From Hyphomicrobiales bacterium (GTDB taxonomy: Bacteria; Pseudomonadota; Alphaproteobacteria; Rhizobiales; Rhizobiaceae), in assembly GCA_024225445.1 (NCBI GenBank), contig JAAEMP010000023.1:1-59654 (forward strand): DNA of 59,654 nt, read 5' to 3'. Numbering within the stretch: position 1 is the first letter of the stretch; each line of letters starts with the position of its first letter. Under the pieces are notes generated by a model, which worked only from the letters and a program-made list of their open reading frames with translations, had not been told where the DNA came from and ran no database searches. The translations under genes were made by a program, and so were the position numbers. This document shows, piece after piece, positions 45,797-55,548 of the stretch.

Positions 45797-47920
45797 CTAT
45801 TCCTCCCCTTTGCTGTTGGCAATGCTGCCAAGCCAGAACATGAAGGCGGTTCCAACCATAAATAGTAAAACCGCTGCGCTGACCTGCTGGGTCATCACAA
45901 AATTGCTTGGCGTTCCTGCCCATTGGGAAGTGTCGCGCATAACACCAAATATATGCCAGTCACCACGCAAACCTGATCGTATAAAGCCCATCAATCCCAT
46001 ATTCATGGTGATTACAAAAGTCAGCAGCAGCAAGGCGTATTGGGAGCGCGAGGTCATTTTACCCCATTGCATCTTGCCAAGTGACTTCGCCCGTTTGAAC
46101 AGGAAAATATCGATTACGCCCACCAGTATCAGACAGGAAATCAATTGCAGGAATTGTGACACCGCGACATTACGCAGGACCGGTGATGCCTTTTCCATAA
46201 CCACAAAACCGTAGACCCCCAAAAACCCGGTCACATTCAACGCGGTCGCAGCAAGATATAGCCCCTGACCCAGTTTACCCCTGTCCACCAGAGCCAGAAT
46301 GATGGCAATCACACCAACCAGACATTCAGCCACCAGTGCATACCCGATGGTTCTGATATATTGGGCGCGATCAGCTGGCAGATCCAGTTCTGCGGGATCC
46401 ATATTCAGCATTACCCAGGCATATTGCGCCACCATTGCAATGGCGACCGCGCCGACAACGATAATCGTGATACGGGCGCCCTTACCCTGTTGGCGAACGG
46501 AAACCGGTTCTTTCATATTACCGCGTCTATACAGCAGGAAGCTGAAGAAAGTAGCCAGAATTATCAGATTGACCACAGCGTTTTTCGCCGGCATCAATCC
46601 CAGGAATTTCAACACCGGATGATACTGGCTACCACCCATTTCACCGACCTCAAGACTGGAGAGCGGCAGATTGTGCGGGGTAAGCCAGATGGCCAGCGAC
46701 AAGATCAGTGCCAGCAAAATCCATTTAATGAATTTGTAATAACGCTCAGCCCCGGGAATTCGGGTCATACCGCTCCATAAATAGTAATTCGAAATCAGGA
46801 ACAGGGAGCCAACCAGCATCGCCTGAATGATAAATGTCCAGGAAAAATCCCCGCCCATCATGTTGTTGCCCATCACCGCGGAAGTCGAATAGACTTCCCG
46901 ACCGAGATAATATCCGGCAAATGGCAAAGGTATCAGTGCTACAATCGCGACAAAATTGGATATATACCCCATCCAGTCATAATGGGCACGTTCTTCCTGT
47001 GTTTTTGCGCTGATAAATTTTACCGCCGCATAGGATCCGGCAACCAATCCGCCGAAAGCAAGATTACCCAGCATCCTGTGGATAGCAATTGGTGTGGCGA
47101 GAATATTTTCAAATGCCTGCCAGACAGTACCGACAAATGTACCATCAGCGTCTACGCCGGTCGGGCTCATCATAAATCCGGCCCAGCTGTTTGCCAGCTG
47201 CATAATGGCCGTGCCAAATACATTCAACATTATGCCGATAAAGATATGTGTGGTTTTACGGCCGCGAATTATCCAAAGTCCGATTGCGATTGGCAGGAGA
47301 TAGAGCAGAAATATGAACCAGCGTGTGTCGGTACGCATTTCCGGGCCAACATAACCTGCCAAAAGCGCCAGACTAAAAATTGCAACGATAATGCTAAGAC
47401 CTTTGAATACCCAACGGCTGGCCGCAGGAAACGGCGCACCGCTCTTCAACCACTTCCAGCCGTAATAGTATAAATACAGGCAGAAGGTCTCACCAAAAAA
47501 CAGCAGCGCGTACATGAACATGACATCTTTAAAGATACCAGCCATATATCCCATGAAAGTCGGGTATAGCGTAAACAACGCAAAAGCCAGCAGACCACCA
47601 AGAGCAGCTGTCGTTGCATAAGCCACGCTTAGCAGACTGGTAAACTCATAGGCAAGATTATCAAATTTGCTGTCATCGTTTTTCCACCCGACAACCTCAA
47701 TTATCACCGCAAATAATGGTACACCAAGCACAAATGCGCCAAAAAACAGGTGCATTTGGGCCAAAAACCAGACCAGTCGACGTGAATCCAGCCCCATGAA
47801 CTGGCGGTAGACATTTTCCTCCAGTGCGAAAGCCGGCGAGGATGCCATAAACAAGAAGAGTCCGGCCATTGTAAAAAGACCAACCCGCATCACGCCTGCC
47901 TTAGCCAATCGTGCGCCCAT
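45797..47920 (-). CDS. CydA-related (cytochrome bd-like) integral membrane subunit, module B
   Basis: A 707-residue protein with about 15-16 hydrophobic helices. A leader (about 10-32) is followed by the CydA-like helix with H57 (WFLAQMHLFFGAFVLGVP), a second conserved His in AIHRMLGNLAFGG, and further conserved blocks AHYDWMGY, LTPHNLPL and FMMSPTGVDADG shared with module A. It is larger than its paralogue mainly because of extra helices between about 480 and 580. It may be the quinol-facing or O2-facing core of a complex with the four cytochromes c that follow. AGGAAAA precedes ATG. Confidence 0.82.
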   Translation of the reverse strand: MGARLAKAGVMRVGLFTMAGLFLFMASSPAFALEENVYRQFMGLDSRRLVWFLAQMHLFFGAFVLGVPLFAVIIEVVGWKNDDSKFDNLAYEFTSLLSVAYATTAALGGLLAFALFTLYPTFMGYMAGIFKDVMFMYALLFFGETFCLYLYYYGWKWLKSGAPFPAASRWVFKGLSIIVAIFSLALLAGYVGPEMRTDTRWFIFLLYLLPIAIGLWIIRGRKTTHIFIGIMLNVFGTAIMQLANSWAGFMMSPTGVDADGTFVGTVWQAFENILATPIAIHRMLGNLAFGGLVAGSYAAVKFISAKTQEERAHYDWMGYISNFVAIVALIPLPFAGYYLGREVYSTSAVMGNNMMGGDFSWTFIIQAMLVGSLFLISNYYLWSGMTRIPGAERYYKFIKWILLALILSLAIWLTPHNLPLSSLEVGEMGGSQYHPVLKFLGLMPAKNAVVNLIILATFFSFLLYRRGNMKEPVSVRQQGKGARITIIVVGAVAIAMVAQYAWVMLNMDPAELDLPADRAQYIRTIGYALVAECLVGVIAIILALVDRGKLGQGLYLAATALNVTGFLGVYGFVVMEKASPVLRNVAVSQFLQLISCLILVGVIDIFLFKRAKSLGKMQWGKMTSRSQYALLLLTFVITMNMGLMGFIRSGLRGDWHIFGVMRDTSQWAGTPSNFVMTQQVSAAVLLFMVGTAFMFWLGSIANSKGEE

Positions 47921-47947
47921 CGTGCATTTTCCTGTTATTGTTGGCCG

Positions 47948-48742
47948 TTATTGCGCATCAGAGAAGGCAAAATTGACTTCCATCGCCCCGTTTGCCTCCA
48001 CCGTGATTTTGGATTTCTTAATCCCGTAACGCGGATGCCATGCTTTCAGGGTGTATTTTCCCGGTGGCAAATTATCGATGGAAAACGAACCGTCCTCGCC
48101 GACCACAGCAGCATAGGGATGTGTTGGAGCCAGAATAAAGCCAAACATGAAATTGTGGGCTTCACAGTTGATACCGATATAAGACGAGCGTCGCGGCTTG
48201 ATTTTATCATCAATATCACCCGGATCCGGTTGCCCGAAGTTAAACAGCGTCTTCTTCACGATACGGCCTTTTTCCACGCCTATCAATTCACGCGCATTGA
48301 TATTGTGCAATACACCGGCATCGCTGTTTCTGATAATGATCGGACCTGGTCTTACTACCTGAGCCCAGGGCCGAAAACGGCACCCTTTCTGATCAACCAG
48401 ATAGGTGCCCATTTCGGGTTTTTGCCATGACTTGCCTTCTTTGATTTTGTCAATAAAGACGAAAGCGCCGCGCAGTGCACCATCCTTGACATCAACCCAG
48501 GTGACCTCCCGGTCACCATCACCACAGACATCATTATTTTTGGTTATCTTGATTTTTTCAATCGCATCAGCGGGTACATCACCCTCAAAACTGACCTTGC
48601 CGGAAACGCTACCTCCGTTGGCAACCTCAATTTCAGCATATTTGGCACGTTTTGCCGCCTCCGCATCGATCACCGGCCCCATGACAAGCATTGCGGCTAT
48701 AGCCTGGGTATAAACCAGCAGTTTCAAGTCGGTGAATTTCAT
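47948..48742 (-). CDS. Exported cupredoxin-like protein with carboxypeptidase-regulatory-like C-terminus
   Basis: About 264 residues with a signal peptide (about 1-26) and a beta-sandwich with possible copper ligands: His in VLHNINA, Cys and His in NCEAHNFMF, and a nearby Met. The end has the DGSFSIDNLPPGKYTLKAWHP repeat typical of carboxypeptidase regulatory-like modules. GGAGAGG precedes ATG 48742; the reading from 48778 is less likely. It is the first gene of module B and may be a copper electron carrier or assembly factor. Confidence 0.7.
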   Translation of the reverse strand: MKFTDLKLLVYTQAIAAMLVMGPVIDAEAAKRAKYAEIEVANGGSVSGKVSFEGDVPADAIEKIKITKNNDVCGDGDREVTWVDVKDGALRGAFVFIDKIKEGKSWQKPEMGTYLVDQKGCRFRPWAQVVRPGPIIIRNSDAGVLHNINARELIGVEKGRIVKKTLFNFGQPDPGDIDDKIKPRRSSYIGINCEAHNFMFGFILAPTHPYAAVVGEDGSFSIDNLPPGKYTLKAWHPRYGIKKSKITVEANGAMEVNFAFSDAQ

Positions 48743-48833
48743 AATTTGCCTCTCCATCTTCGCTATTTTCGTGGCCACGTTTTCTGGGGTATCTCAACAA
48801 TATCGATCTTAATAAATAACCGCCTTTTCCCCG

Positions 48834-48849
48834 GTTACTCATCAGTAAC
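48834..48849. promoter_or_regulatory. Inverted repeat GTTACT-N4-AGTAAC
   Basis: GTTACT (48834-48839) and AGTAAC (48844-48849) are perfect inverted repeats in the 147-bp gap between the HEAT-repeat gene and the cupredoxin gene. One half reads TGTTACT on the minus strand, the same heptamer as at 30709. It may be an operator for module B. Confidence 0.35.
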
Positions 48850-48889
48850 AAAGCTTTTAAACCGCCCCTAAGTATACTGCAATAGTTAT

Positions 48890-51133
48890 TTAAACCTCTG
48901 TTGCCTGTTTGCTGTTCAATTCTTCCAGGGCCTCAATCGCAACGGACCAAACCCGACGCTGATCTGGATCGCCCAGTACATTCAAAAATGCTGTGTTTGC
49001 TCGATCCTTGCTGACCCCACGCAACATACGGGCAACTTCTCGCCCATGATATCCTTCAAACGAAAATGAAAATTCAACGAGCTTTTCAACGTTTGCGGAG
49101 TTTGTATCACTGACAATTGCCTTGGCAGCACTCATTCGCACAGTCGGTTCGGGATCTGCCAGCAAATTCTCAATCTTAATCTCAAGTTGCCTATTTCCCG
49201 AAAGCGCACGAATTGCCTCTGCACGTACAGAACTGTCCGTATCACCCAACAAATTTTCCAGTTGAACCAAAACTTCATCAACCTCACAACCGGCAAGCGC
49301 ACGAATCAGACCCAGCTTCAAGCTCAGATCGTCAGTTGACAGATTCTCGCATATCATTTCGGTTATGTTTTCCGGGAAATGCGCACCCCTGGCGCTAATT
49401 CTGGCCAGAGAATCAGCTGCCGCTATACAGGTTGCGATATCATCCGTATCCAGTGAAGCAGCCAGCGCGTCAATTACCTCACTGTGGTCCAGGTCGCCAA
49501 GAACGCGTGCCGCAAACCGGCGAATGTCATCATGTCTGGCGACTTTCGGCTCAACCTTGACCTTCTTTTTGCCAATTGCCCGCTTTGCAATTGCCAATCT
49601 TTCCATATCAGTTTCAGATAACTCAATGCCAGTTTCAGGCAACCCCACTGCTGGCGCCATGCCTGGCGCATCGCCGAGAATCGAATCCAGCGTCGAAACC
49701 GGGAAGTTTTCGTCAACACTTACCTCCACTGGCGTGGATTCTTCAGACTCAGGTTGGTGCTCTGTTTCCGTGGCTTTTGGCTCATTTTGAGCGCTGGCTT
49801 CCTCACCCGTTTCATCCAGTTTATCATCAGGATCATACTCACCGCGCAGAGCAGCAAGCAAAGTGGAGCTGGCAATGTTTGGCCAGTTGTCACCGGTTCC
49901 TGCCAATTTGGTCAGCGCTGACATGGCTTCCAAACGAACCTGGCGCTGCTCATCATCGACAACATTAACCAGAGGCATTGCCACCTGATCACCACCAATT
50001 GCCGCCAACCCTTTAAGGGCACCGAGCCGGACAGCCAAAGGTTGGTTGGTATTTTCAAGCAGGATAGGCATAGCCTCCAGCGCAGATTGCGGTGCAATTA
50101 CTGCAAGAGAAGCACAAGCGGCAACTGACAATTCCGGTGAAGAACTGTTAATTTCACCGCACAGGCGATCAACCAGAACATCGTCAATCTGATCGGCATC
50201 AACATTAGCAATGGCATGCAGTGTTTGCTCACGTACTTTTTCACACGGGTCGTCAAGCAAGACACGTAACATCTCAGGGTAGTACCCACCAATCAGCCGA
50301 GATGCATCCGCCCGTATGCCAGCATCATCATCTTCCAGCAGGTCAACCAGCAAAGGATCATCGGGAAAAAGTCTCGTTCGCGCATTCAAGACAGCCGATC
50401 TGACTTCAGCAGATGGGTCAGCAATAGCCTGCGTCAGTGCCTCGCGCACCTCTTCGCTGTCTATTTTCGCCAGTATTGTCGCCGCCCGTCTGCGAAGGCG
50501 GGTGTCGTCACTATCAAGAAAACCAGCCAGCGCATTAATCCCTTCAGGCCCCATCCTGGCCAGAGACTTGAATGCAACCAGGATCATATCCTGAGCATCA
50601 TCGTGACAAATTGCTGTAACGATATCGGGAATAGCTTCAACGGCATTTAGTTCTGCCAAAGCCTTGATCGCTGCGACCTGTATTTCCACCCAGTCATCCC
50701 AGCCGCTTGAAAAAAATTCTTCTTCATCCCAGGCAATTTCCGGATCGCGACCTATCACCATACGCCGCAACCAGGGTATAACACGTTGATCCCCGAGTTT
50801 CGCCAGGGTCGCAATTGCCGAAAGCTTCACTTCAGTGCAAGGGTCTCCTAACAGATTTTCCAGGAGTTGCTGACCCGATTCCGGATCAGCCAGATTCAAG
50901 AGTGCTTCCGCCGCATCACAGCGGACATCCTCATCCTCATCCAGTAAAGCCCTGACCAGCGATTGCACTGATGTTGTGGCACGAATACGCCCCAGCGCTT
51001 TCGCCGCAAGACAGCGATGGACATCAAACCCTCCCGCGAGCACCGCCTCCAACGATGTGCATACAGCGTCGAATGCCGGGCTGTCTGGCAACCCGGCATT
51101 CTGTATTGGCTTTGATTGTGTTGCACTTATCAA
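48890..51133 (-). CDS. HEAT-repeat protein coupled to the molybdoenzyme gene
   Basis: A 747-residue protein without signal peptide. HEAT/PBS-lyase-like repeats run through about 30-440 and 545-745, separated by an acidic low-complexity linker (about 445-500). A distinctive insert reads WDEEEFFSSGWDDWVEIQ (about 135-152). The start is a TTG at 51133 overlapping the idrA stop (TTGA), with AAGGGA six nt upstream, so translation is coupled. No NarJ/TorD-type chaperone is seen in the window; this protein may fill that role or scaffold cofactor insertion. Confidence 0.78.
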   Translation of the reverse strand: MISATQSKPIQNAGLPDSPAFDAVCTSLEAVLAGGFDVHRCLAAKALGRIRATTSVQSLVRALLDEDEDVRCDAAEALLNLADPESGQQLLENLLGDPCTEVKLSAIATLAKLGDQRVIPWLRRMVIGRDPEIAWDEEEFFSSGWDDWVEIQVAAIKALAELNAVEAIPDIVTAICHDDAQDMILVAFKSLARMGPEGINALAGFLDSDDTRLRRRAATILAKIDSEEVREALTQAIADPSAEVRSAVLNARTRLFPDDPLLVDLLEDDDAGIRADASRLIGGYYPEMLRVLLDDPCEKVREQTLHAIANVDADQIDDVLVDRLCGEINSSSPELSVAACASLAVIAPQSALEAMPILLENTNQPLAVRLGALKGLAAIGGDQVAMPLVNVVDDEQRQVRLEAMSALTKLAGTGDNWPNIASSTLLAALRGEYDPDDKLDETGEEASAQNEPKATETEHQPESEESTPVEVSVDENFPVSTLDSILGDAPGMAPAVGLPETGIELSETDMERLAIAKRAIGKKKVKVEPKVARHDDIRRFAARVLGDLDHSEVIDALAASLDTDDIATCIAAADSLARISARGAHFPENITEMICENLSTDDLSLKLGLIRALAGCEVDEVLVQLENLLGDTDSSVRAEAIRALSGNRQLEIKIENLLADPEPTVRMSAAKAIVSDTNSANVEKLVEFSFSFEGYHGREVARMLRGVSKDRANTAFLNVLGDPDQRRVWSVAIEALEELNSKQATEV

Positions 51134-53802
51134 GTGATATCCCTTGGAGCAAAAGACATCGAACGGAACGAGTGCTTGTAAGGCGACTCACCGATCTTCT
51201 TCAGCTTTGCCACTCCCATTTTGTAGTTATAGTTTCCGCTGATCCAGTCAACCACCCGTCCTTCCAGTGCGTTTGCTGGCTGAGCAGTATGGAGGAAGTC
51301 CATGAAGATGATACCCTTCTTGATATGCCGGGTAACCATTGCCACACCAGTAACGGCAGCCTTGGTTAACTCCACATTTCCAGCTTTCATCTGGCCAGTG
51401 AACGTGTAATCGCTACCTTCAACACCCAGGGTAGTCTCCTTCAGGCTTGGAACCCTGTCAGAATAGACCATCAGCAAATCGCCGCTTTCTATGCCGCGTG
51501 CCTTTGCATCATCGGGGTGAATTTCGACATAATTGTCGGGCCAGCGCTGAACTACATATGGCCTGCGCCTATCGTCAAAGCCGGACTGCCAACGCTCGTT
51601 TGTACGACCGGATGTACACCACAACTCATCATCTTTCGGCTTCATCCACTCCCAGTAATCTGAAAACAGGGACCAGGGTGATTTCTGAATATTGCAACGC
51701 CCGGTCTGGCTGTTGAAATGAGTAAGCTTCTTGTTGAACATGTTGCCAGCTGCAGGTCCCGTATCCGAAAGACTGCGACCGGTATCATGCAACCGTTTGG
51801 TGCCCATCAGCGAACCATCATCATTCATGAAGACCGGCCCCTGAATGCCGTCAGTGCCAAACTCGTCAAGTTTTTGATGCAACGTCTTGCCTTCACGGTG
51901 GGCAGCAACTTTTATCATATTGAAGTCTTTGCGGCTACCACGTGAAAAACGGGCCGATTCTTCAGCAACATCGTTGGAATCTTTCCAGTCGAAGCCATCA
52001 AAACCCATGCGCTTTGACAATTCCGCAATAATCCACCAGTCAGGCTTGGCCTCACCGGGTGCATCATAAAACTTGTTGTAAAGTCGCAAACGCCTTTCGC
52101 CATTAGCGCGCATGAACGTTTCTTCACCCCAGGTCGCTGCCGGGAAAATAATGTCCGCATAACGATTGCCAATCGGATCGACCAGGTAAATATCCTGATT
52201 AATTACCACCATACCGCCGGAATCCGCCCTGGCTTTCAAAGTATCAATGATTTCCTGTCTGTCATAGGAACGCACTTGATGTGGATTGGCGATGGTCAAC
52301 TCTTCAAACCGTTTGGCCAACTGCTGAGACGAGCACATGGACTGGATCCATGTCGTACCGATAACGTGGGCAAAACGCGTGTGTCCCGACATCGTCCAGG
52401 TATCTGTATCCAGAGCGCGACGACGACGACCGGGAACTTTCATCGGCGACTTGTTACGTGGATATTTTCCACCTCTCACGCCACCACGCTGGTGGCCACC
52501 GGCGCGACCGATGACCTGGGCGGGACGACCACCTGCACCGACAATAATACCCAGAGCTGAGATCGCCTGCGTGTTGCCGGTGTTGTTGGACCAGTAAAAT
52601 CCCTTTTCAATCATGACCGAGGTTTTGGGACGTTTGCCGTTGTTTGGCTTTGCCATCCACTCAGCAGCGGTATAAATTTTCTCGACATCAATTTTTGCAA
52701 CTTTTGCTGCATTTTCCGGCTTGAACTCATCCTGGGCCATGAGCCATTTTTTCCAGTCTTCATAGCCGTTGGTCTGGAATTTTCCCCAGGTTGTGCGCCA
52801 CTGCCAGGGTGTATTACGCGTACCCTGACCAAAGCCGGAACTTGAACCCCATTTGTTGTTCACCCAGTTCTTGATCCATTCGGCGTCCTGCCACCCGTTC
52901 TCGGCAATTACCCGGGCGATTGCATTGACCACCAGCAAATCTGTACCCAGATCAATATCAAGCCAGAGACCGCCATTCTTTTCTGCATAGGCAACGCCGG
53001 CTGTGCGGCGTGGATTCAGCATGATGCATTTCTGACCATTCTGAATGCCCTTCATGATCCATTGAGTCCACAAAATAGTTTTGGTCTCGTATGGATCGGT
53101 TCCGCAGATCAGCAGGGTTTCAGCATTCATCCAGTCCTCATAGGAAGGACCGAAATTGTCAAACCCGGCATCACGGAATCCAGGCGTCGATGACACATCA
53201 GATGGGGTATCGTGGAAAGTGAAATTAGCAGTATTGACATGGCGCAATGCATATTTGGAAATCGCGTAGGTATTTTCGATATACTGATAAGAGTATGTCT
53301 TGACACCATATGCATTGGTCCCGTGCTTGGTGCGCACATGATTGCCAACCGCCGCCGCAATATCAAGGGCAAATTCCCATGACACGGGTTGAAGAATTCC
53401 GTAAATTCTAACCAAGGGAGAGGTCAACCGGTCACGCGTTGGCGTCTGCGGATTATAACATTTTTGCGCAATGCAACCACCGCGAAGACTTGAATCACCA
53501 TCTGTGTTAACGAAATTTGTGTCCTTGTCCGGTATAATTGTCACATGGTGTGGCTTACCTTCATGCATAATAATGTTGTGCTGATTGGGAGCCACCCAGG
53601 GACCGAGAGGCGCAACCGGAAAATCAACTCCAAACGCATTTTGATCAGCTTTTGGGCCGCCTTCTTTTGCGCCGGCAACCGGCCAGCGATATACTTTATA
53701 ACCACAGGCGACAATACAGTAGTCGCATGCCGTAGTGATTACATCAGCATCCTTTGGGGGCAGTGGTACATTTGTTTCAGGAATATAATACGGGGTAGTC
53801 AT
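51130..53802 (-). CDS. idrA: AioA/IdrA-type molybdopterin oxidoreductase catalytic subunit, probable iodate reductase
   Basis: An 890-residue Mo-bisPGD enzyme of the DMSO-reductase superfamily. The cluster motif C26-x2-C29-x3-C33 (CDYCIVACGYKVY) is followed 71 residues later by S104 where other family members have Cys, the 3Fe-4S signature of the AioA/IdrA branch. By-eye alignment with arsenite oxidase places H197, R433 and H437 at its His195, Arg419 and His423, but S205 at Glu203, arguing against arsenite as substrate. No signal peptide: export probably rides on the Tat leader of IdrB. The two diheme peroxidases upstream match the idrABP1P2 set. Another oxyanion or a halide oxidation is possible. 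Confidence 0.8.
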   Translation of the reverse strand: MTTPYYIPETNVPLPPKDADVITTACDYCIVACGYKVYRWPVAGAKEGGPKADQNAFGVDFPVAPLGPWVAPNQHNIIMHEGKPHHVTIIPDKDTNFVNTDGDSSLRGGCIAQKCYNPQTPTRDRLTSPLVRIYGILQPVSWEFALDIAAAVGNHVRTKHGTNAYGVKTYSYQYIENTYAISKYALRHVNTANFTFHDTPSDVSSTPGFRDAGFDNFGPSYEDWMNAETLLICGTDPYETKTILWTQWIMKGIQNGQKCIMLNPRRTAGVAYAEKNGGLWLDIDLGTDLLVVNAIARVIAENGWQDAEWIKNWVNNKWGSSSGFGQGTRNTPWQWRTTWGKFQTNGYEDWKKWLMAQDEFKPENAAKVAKIDVEKIYTAAEWMAKPNNGKRPKTSVMIEKGFYWSNNTGNTQAISALGIIVGAGGRPAQVIGRAGGHQRGGVRGGKYPRNKSPMKVPGRRRRALDTDTWTMSGHTRFAHVIGTTWIQSMCSSQQLAKRFEELTIANPHQVRSYDRQEIIDTLKARADSGGMVVINQDIYLVDPIGNRYADIIFPAATWGEETFMRANGERRLRLYNKFYDAPGEAKPDWWIIAELSKRMGFDGFDWKDSNDVAEESARFSRGSRKDFNMIKVAAHREGKTLHQKLDEFGTDGIQGPVFMNDDGSLMGTKRLHDTGRSLSDTGPAAGNMFNKKLTHFNSQTGRCNIQKSPWSLFSDYWEWMKPKDDELWCTSGRTNERWQSGFDDRRRPYVVQRWPDNYVEIHPDDAKARGIESGDLLMVYSDRVPSLKETTLGVEGSDYTFTGQMKAGNVELTKAAVTGVAMVTRHIKKGIIFMDFLHTAQPANALEGRVVDWISGNYNYKMGVAKLKKIGESPYKHSFRSMSFAPRDIT

Positions 53803-53813
53803 CGTCGCGTTCC

Positions 53814-54368
53814 CTATCCTTGCAAGTTATCGTGGCGGCCAAAAATCAGGCCAAATACTCCGACGGCATAAATATCGTCACCGTCCAGTTCAAGAAGCAC
53901 CTGTGGCAGGCTTTGGTAAGCCTGACCGGAAATCAGAATGCCATGGCGTGTCAAATCATAGGTAGAAAGATGCAAGGGACATGCTCCAAGAGATTTGGTA
54001 TCACCCTTGTAAGTGTTGGTCAGGTCACCGCCCTGATGAGTGCAAAAATAATTGAAAGCCACCACATCACGCTTCGACCCGATCCCGCCACCAGCTTCAG
54101 TGCCCAGCTTGACCAGCATCGAATTTGCGTATTCACCTTCATCTGGGTACTCAAACTCAATTGGCTCGTCGACTTTCAGCGCACTCAGACTGGCAATTTT
54201 CTTGCGTGGGTATGTGGCGACTTGGGCAGGCACTTTCGCTTCAACCCCGCCCGTATTCATGGTGACCATTACCATGGCGCTCGCCGTTCCTGAACTCAGC
54301 AGAAATTCACGGCGCGAAAGCAAACACTTCTTTGCACCACCAGCAGGCTTTTTTTGATTCTGTTTCAT
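53814..54368 (-). CDS. idrB: Rieske subunit of the molybdoenzyme
   Basis: A 184-residue protein with a Tat leader (SRREFLLSSGTASAMVMV) and a Rieske domain: C109-x-H111 (FCTHQGG) and C130-x2-H133 (CPLHLSTYDL) hold the 2Fe-2S cluster. There is no second disulfide pair of the bc1 type. The gene ends 11 bp before idrA. It passes electrons between the catalytic subunit and a periplasmic cytochrome. Confidence 0.87.
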   Translation of the reverse strand: MKQNQKKPAGGAKKCLLSRREFLLSSGTASAMVMVTMNTGGVEAKVPAQVATYPRKKIASLSALKVDEPIEFEYPDEGEYANSMLVKLGTEAGGGIGSKRDVVAFNYFCTHQGGDLTNTYKGDTKSLGACPLHLSTYDLTRHGILISGQAYQSLPQVLLELDGDDIYAVGVFGLIFGRHDNLQG

Positions 54369-54380
54369 CTCTTCATCCCT

Positions 54381-55538
54381 CTAATTTGCAACCGCAGGCA
54401 GCGGCGCATAATCTGGAAGTTTGGGTGTATCAATCTTCAGTTCCTCACCGCTCAGCGATTCGAGGAAAGCCACTAGGTCTTCCTTTTCCTCATCTGATAA
54501 ATTCAACGGTTTCAACAGTGGCGTCTTGGCTTTTGCCAATGTGCCATCGGTGAACTCGTTCTCACCGCCACCCTCGTTGTAGAAATCCACGACCTCTTCA
54601 AAATCAAAGAACTTGCCATTATGCATGTAGGGCGCTGTATAAGCAGTGTAACGTAACGGCGGGGTACGGAACTTGCCCATATCCACTTTCTGCTTGGTTC
54701 GGTAATAGAGCCCTGCATCATCCTTGATTTTGCGGTAGAGTTCCTCGGTTGTTCCCTTGGCATACTGCTCATAGCGAAACGTCACCTGCGCCATTCCGTT
54801 GTCAAACCACTCTTCGGCGCGTTCAAGGCCCAAATTGTAATACTTCTGGTCTGTGAGTAGCGGCCCGTTATGACATTCAATACAATTCGCCTTGCCTTCA
54901 AACAGAGCCAACCCACGAATTTGCTGCTCGCTCAGCGCGCTCTTGTCACCTCTCATATATTTATCAAAAGGTGTGTTATTGTGAATTAGAGTGCGCTCAA
55001 ATGCCGCCATGGCACGCCAAACATTGTTGACCTTGGGCCAGTCATCACCAAACACATCGTTGAAACGCTTCACATATTCCGGAATAAACGCCAGACGGGC
55101 CTCAACCATATCCCGTTCGCCATTGCCCGAAACTGCACCAAGTGCTGCAGATGGCGCCTGATTCTCCAGAGATTTGGCCGACCCGGTCCAGAACAACTTG
55201 CCCAGATAAGCCGAATTAATCACCGTTTGACTGTTGCGCCAATGGATAACACCCGGATATCCCCGCGAAAGCGGGTCATTGAATCCCCAACCCTGTTTTG
55301 GCTGATGGCAATCAACGCAGGCAACTGAAGCATCACCACCAATGCGAGAATCAAAATAAAGCAACTTGCCGAGTTCGATTTTCTCTGGCGTCTGCACGTT
55401 GTCCGTGGGTATCGGTGGAAGCCCGAGTGCCGCTAACGGCGGGTTTTCGCCAGCCAATGCTGGCGACCACAATCCGGCCACCGCCAAGCCAAAAGACGTT
55501 GCGATGGTCGCGATGGATGTTTTCGTATCCTTTTTCAT
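54381..55538 (-). CDS. idrP1: Diheme cytochrome c peroxidase (MauG/CcpA family), IdrP-like
   Basis: About 385 residues with a signal peptide. CXXCH motifs are C74-x2-C77-H78 (ACVDCHQPKQGW) and C219-x2-C222-H223 (NCIECHNG), and APYMHNGKF is the C-terminal family block. ATG 55538 has AGGAATTT upstream; a TTG six nt earlier is less likely. Peroxidases of this kind accompany all described idr clusters, where they are thought to remove H2O2 made during iodate reduction. Which paralogue is P1 or P2 is arbitrary here. Confidence 0.82.
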   Translation of the reverse strand: MKKDTKTSIATIATSFGLAVAGLWSPALAGENPPLAALGLPPIPTDNVQTPEKIELGKLLYFDSRIGGDASVACVDCHQPKQGWGFNDPLSRGYPGVIHWRNSQTVINSAYLGKLFWTGSAKSLENQAPSAALGAVSGNGERDMVEARLAFIPEYVKRFNDVFGDDWPKVNNVWRAMAAFERTLIHNNTPFDKYMRGDKSALSEQQIRGLALFEGKANCIECHNGPLLTDQKYYNLGLERAEEWFDNGMAQVTFRYEQYAKGTTEELYRKIKDDAGLYYRTKQKVDMGKFRTPPLRYTAYTAPYMHNGKFFDFEEVVDFYNEGGGENEFTDGTLAKAKTPLLKPLNLSDEEKEDLVAFLESLSGEELKIDTPKLPDYAPLPAVAN

Positions 55539-55548
55539 AGCCAAATTC

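Noticed and set aside
51130-54368. Arsenite oxidase AioBA
   Set aside because: The B-A order and cluster motif fit, but Ser replaces the active-site Glu by my alignment, two peroxidases precede, and no ars/aio regulatory genes are present. Not excluded without phylogeny.
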